A DNA stretch of 7,149 nt, taken from Bacteroidota bacterium. GTDB lineage: Bacteria; Bacteroidota; Bacteroidia; Chitinophagales; Chitinophagaceae. Position numbers and translations under genes: made by a program. The stretch lies in NCBI GenBank assembly GCA_028877005.1, contig JAGWPI010000084.1, positions 1 through 7,149 on the forward strand, written 5' to 3'. The notes beneath the pieces were generated by a model. That model saw only the letters and a program-made list of their open reading frames with translations, did not search any database and was not told the DNA's origin. Shown one piece after another: positions 5,905 through 7,149 of this stretch. The first letter of the stretch is position 1, and each line of letters starts with the position of its first letter.

Positions 5905-6585
5905 ATGATAATTGATATTATTTCTGTTGTACCTGAATTATTAGAAAGTCCGTTGAATCATAGTATTATGAAGCGGGCTCAGGAAAAAGGCCTGCTGCAG
6001 GTGCATACACATAACCTGCGCCAATGGGCCATCAACAAACACGGACAAGTAGATGACTACCAGTATGGCGGCGGAGCAGGTATGGTAATGATGTGTGAGC
6101 CACTGTTTAATGCCATTACGCACTTACAAACTACCACAACTTACGATGAAATTATTTATTTAACACCCGATGGAGAAACTTTTAACCAGTCAATGGCTAA
6201 CCGTTTATCGCTACAAAAAAATTTACTATTTATATGTGGGCATTACAAAGGTATTGACCAGCGCATTCGCGATCATTTTGTAACCAAAGAAATTTCTATT
6301 GGCGATTATGTGCTCAGTGGCGGAGAGCTGGCAGCAGCAGTAATTGTTGATGCCATTGGGCGTTTAATACCCGGTGTTTTAAATGATGAAACTTCAGCCT
6401 TATTCGATTCTTTTCAGGATAACCTTTTGGCGCCCCCGGTATATACCCGACCGGCAGATTTTAATGGATGGAAGGTACCTGATATTTTATTGCAGGGCGA
6501 TTCCAAAAAAGTAGAAACCTGGCGCTATGAAGCCGCACTGGCTATTACCAAAGCAAAACGGCCCGATTTGTTGAAGGACGAATAA
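5905..6585 (+). CDS. trmD: tRNA (guanine(37)-N1)-methyltransferase TrmD
   Basis: TrmD uses S-adenosylmethionine to methylate N1 of G37 next to the anticodon of tRNAs reading CUN, CCN and CGG-type codons, preventing +1 frameshifts. The 226-residue protein, near the usual 230-255, has the SPOUT trefoil-knot domain with its signature loops: [18 protein letters not shown] (49-66), [10 protein letters not shown] (86-95), [17 protein letters not shown] (109-125) and [31 protein letters not shown] (129-159). Arg153 (GRLIPG) and Asp168 (LFDSF) align with the E. coli catalytic residues Arg154 and Asp169. The C-terminal tRNA-binding domain follows ([20 protein letters not shown], then a helix with [20 protein letters not shown]). 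The usual rpsP-rimM-trmD-rplS neighbours are absent; it follows an S4-domain ribosome-associated protein instead. The ATG gives the family N-terminus [14 protein letters not shown]. Confidence 0.98.
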   Translation: MIIDIISVVPELLESPLNHSIMKRAQEKGLLQVHTHNLRQWAINKHGQVDDYQYGGGAGMVMMCEPLFNAITHLQTTTTYDEIIYLTPDGETFNQSMANRLSLQKNLLFICGHYKGIDQRIRDHFVTKEISIGDYVLSGGELAAAVIVDAIGRLIPGVLNDETSALFDSFQDNLLAPPVYTRPADFNGWKVPDILLQGDSKKVETWRYEAALAITKAKRPDLLKDE

Positions 6586-6617
6586 TATTTTTTTAATTTA
6601 CCTATTACACCAACCTC

Positions 6618-6651
6618 AATGTTGTGTATGAGCAGTTACACAACATTTTTT
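6618..6651 (+). terminator. Intrinsic terminator (or leader hairpin) between trmD and the adenine deaminase gene
   Basis: AATGTTGTGTA (6618-6628) and TACACAACATT (6637-6647) form a perfect 11-bp stem with the 8-nt loop TGAGCAGT, followed directly by TTTT (6648-6651). It begins 32 bp after the trmD stop and ends 8 bp before the first possible start of the next gene. The stem is A/U-rich with only four G-C pairs, so it is weaker than the hairpin at 5394-5427. The very short distance to the downstream start allows a second role in the leader of that gene. Confidence 0.75.
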
Positions 6652-6659
6652 AAAACCAG

Positions 6660-7149
6660 ATGATAAATACAATGGAACAAAACCAATATACTATCAGCGG
6701 ACAATTAGTAGATGTCTGGAAGCAACAAATTTATCCCGCTACAATACATATAAATGCAGGCTGGATTGCTGCTATTGAAGCATTGCCAAAACATACATCC
6801 GTACCCGATCAATATATTTTACCGGGCTTTATCGATAGCCATGTGCATGTAGAAAGCAGTATGCTGGTACCCAGTGAATTTGCACGGTTAGCAGTTGTTC
6901 ATGGTACGGTGGGCACCATCAGCGATCCGCATGAAATAGCCAATGTATGTGGTATTGAAGGCGTTGAATTTATGTTGGCGAATAGCCAACAAACTAACTT
7001 TTCTTTCAACTTTGGCGCACCCAGTTGTGTGCCTGCCACCACCTTTGAAACTGCAGGTGCTGCACTCAATAGTACTGACGTAGCTGCCTTGCTGCAACGC
7101 GATGATATTAAATACCTGAGTGAAATGATGAATTTCCCGGGTGTTTTGC
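6660..7149 (+). CDS. ade: Adenine deaminase, 5' portion
   Basis: Adenine deaminase (amidohydrolase superfamily) converts adenine to hypoxanthine and ammonia in purine salvage. The frame is open to the window edge, giving about 160 residues of a protein that is normally about 540-600 long. The N-terminal beta-sandwich part is followed by [18 protein letters not shown] (48-65, numbered from the ATG at 6672), which carries the metal-binding His57-x-His59. Next come [20 protein letters not shown] (69-88) and [28 protein letters not shown] (115-130) and [12 protein letters not shown] (148-159) are signatures of this family rather than of other amidohydrolases. Two in-frame ATGs are possible: 6660, which adds MINT, and 6672; an in-frame stop at 6651-6653 excludes anything further upstream. 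The coordinates give the longer choice, while 6672 matches the family's short N-terminus at least as well. A hairpin lies just upstream and no clear promoter was found between it and the start. Confidence 0.95.
   Translation, partial: MINTMEQNQYTISGQLVDVWKQQIYPATIHINAGWIAAIEALPKHTSVPDQYILPGFIDSHVHVESSMLVPSEFARLAVVHGTVGTISDPHEIANVCGIEGVEFMLANSQQTNFSFNFGAPSCVPATTFETAGAALNSTDVAALLQRDDIKYLSEMMNFPGVL

Noticed and set aside
6586..6660. Purine riboswitch ahead of the adenine deaminase gene
   Set aside because: There is a single simple hairpin in about 75 bp, with no three-way junction or conserved purine-aptamer loops.
1..7149. A defence system, mobile element or biosynthetic cluster
   Set aside because: All recognised genes are housekeeping or conserved single-gene families; no nuclease, helicase, toxin-antitoxin, transposase, integrase or repeat array was seen on either strand.

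Overview
This window looks like an ordinary housekeeping segment of a Bacteroidota chromosome, probably from the Chitinophagia/Sphingobacteriia side of the phylum. The reasons are a low GC content (judged by eye), A/T-rich start regions mostly without Shine-Dalgarno sequences, recurring TAnnTTTG-like (-7 box) motifs just ahead of genes, and protein variants typical of the phylum: a START-like domain protein, a long LptF/LptG-type permease, and a cation diffusion facilitator with a cysteine-rich tail. No rRNA, tRNA, CRISPR array, insertion sequence or phage gene was seen. Phylum-level placement is reasonably secure; anything finer is a guess.

Layout. Bases 1-334 hold the 3' end of a START-like domain gene (+). 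It meets a conserved protein of unknown function (331-915, -) tail to tail, with the two stop codons interlocked in CTAA. Only 27 bp from that gene's start, and divergent from it, lies an LptF/LptG-family lipopolysaccharide-export permease (943-2403, +, GTG start). After a 91-bp gap come an OsmC-family peroxiredoxin-like protein (2495-2923) and a cation diffusion facilitator metal transporter (2929-3921, TTG start), 5 bp apart and probably cotranscribed. An M20-family dipeptidase (3994-5373) follows after 72 bp and ends at a strong intrinsic terminator (5394-5427). A second short operon holds an S4-domain, Hsp15-like RNA-binding protein (5500-5892) and TrmD, the tRNA m1G37 methyltransferase (5905-6585). 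It is closed by a second hairpin (6618-6651). The 5' part of an adenine deaminase gene (start at 6660 or 6672) runs off the right edge.

How the genes work together. The S4 protein and TrmD both act on the translation machinery, and OsmC with the metal exporter suggests a small stress or metal-homeostasis unit. The others are unrelated housekeeping functions: envelope lipid export, peptide turnover and purine salvage. I found no convincing new multi-gene system. The points most worth a second look are the transporter's altered intramembrane metal site combined with a four-cysteine tail, the uncharacterised 194-residue protein, the series of promoter-like boxes placed very close to starts (including a possible leaderless trmD), and the hairpin immediately ahead of the adenine deaminase gene.
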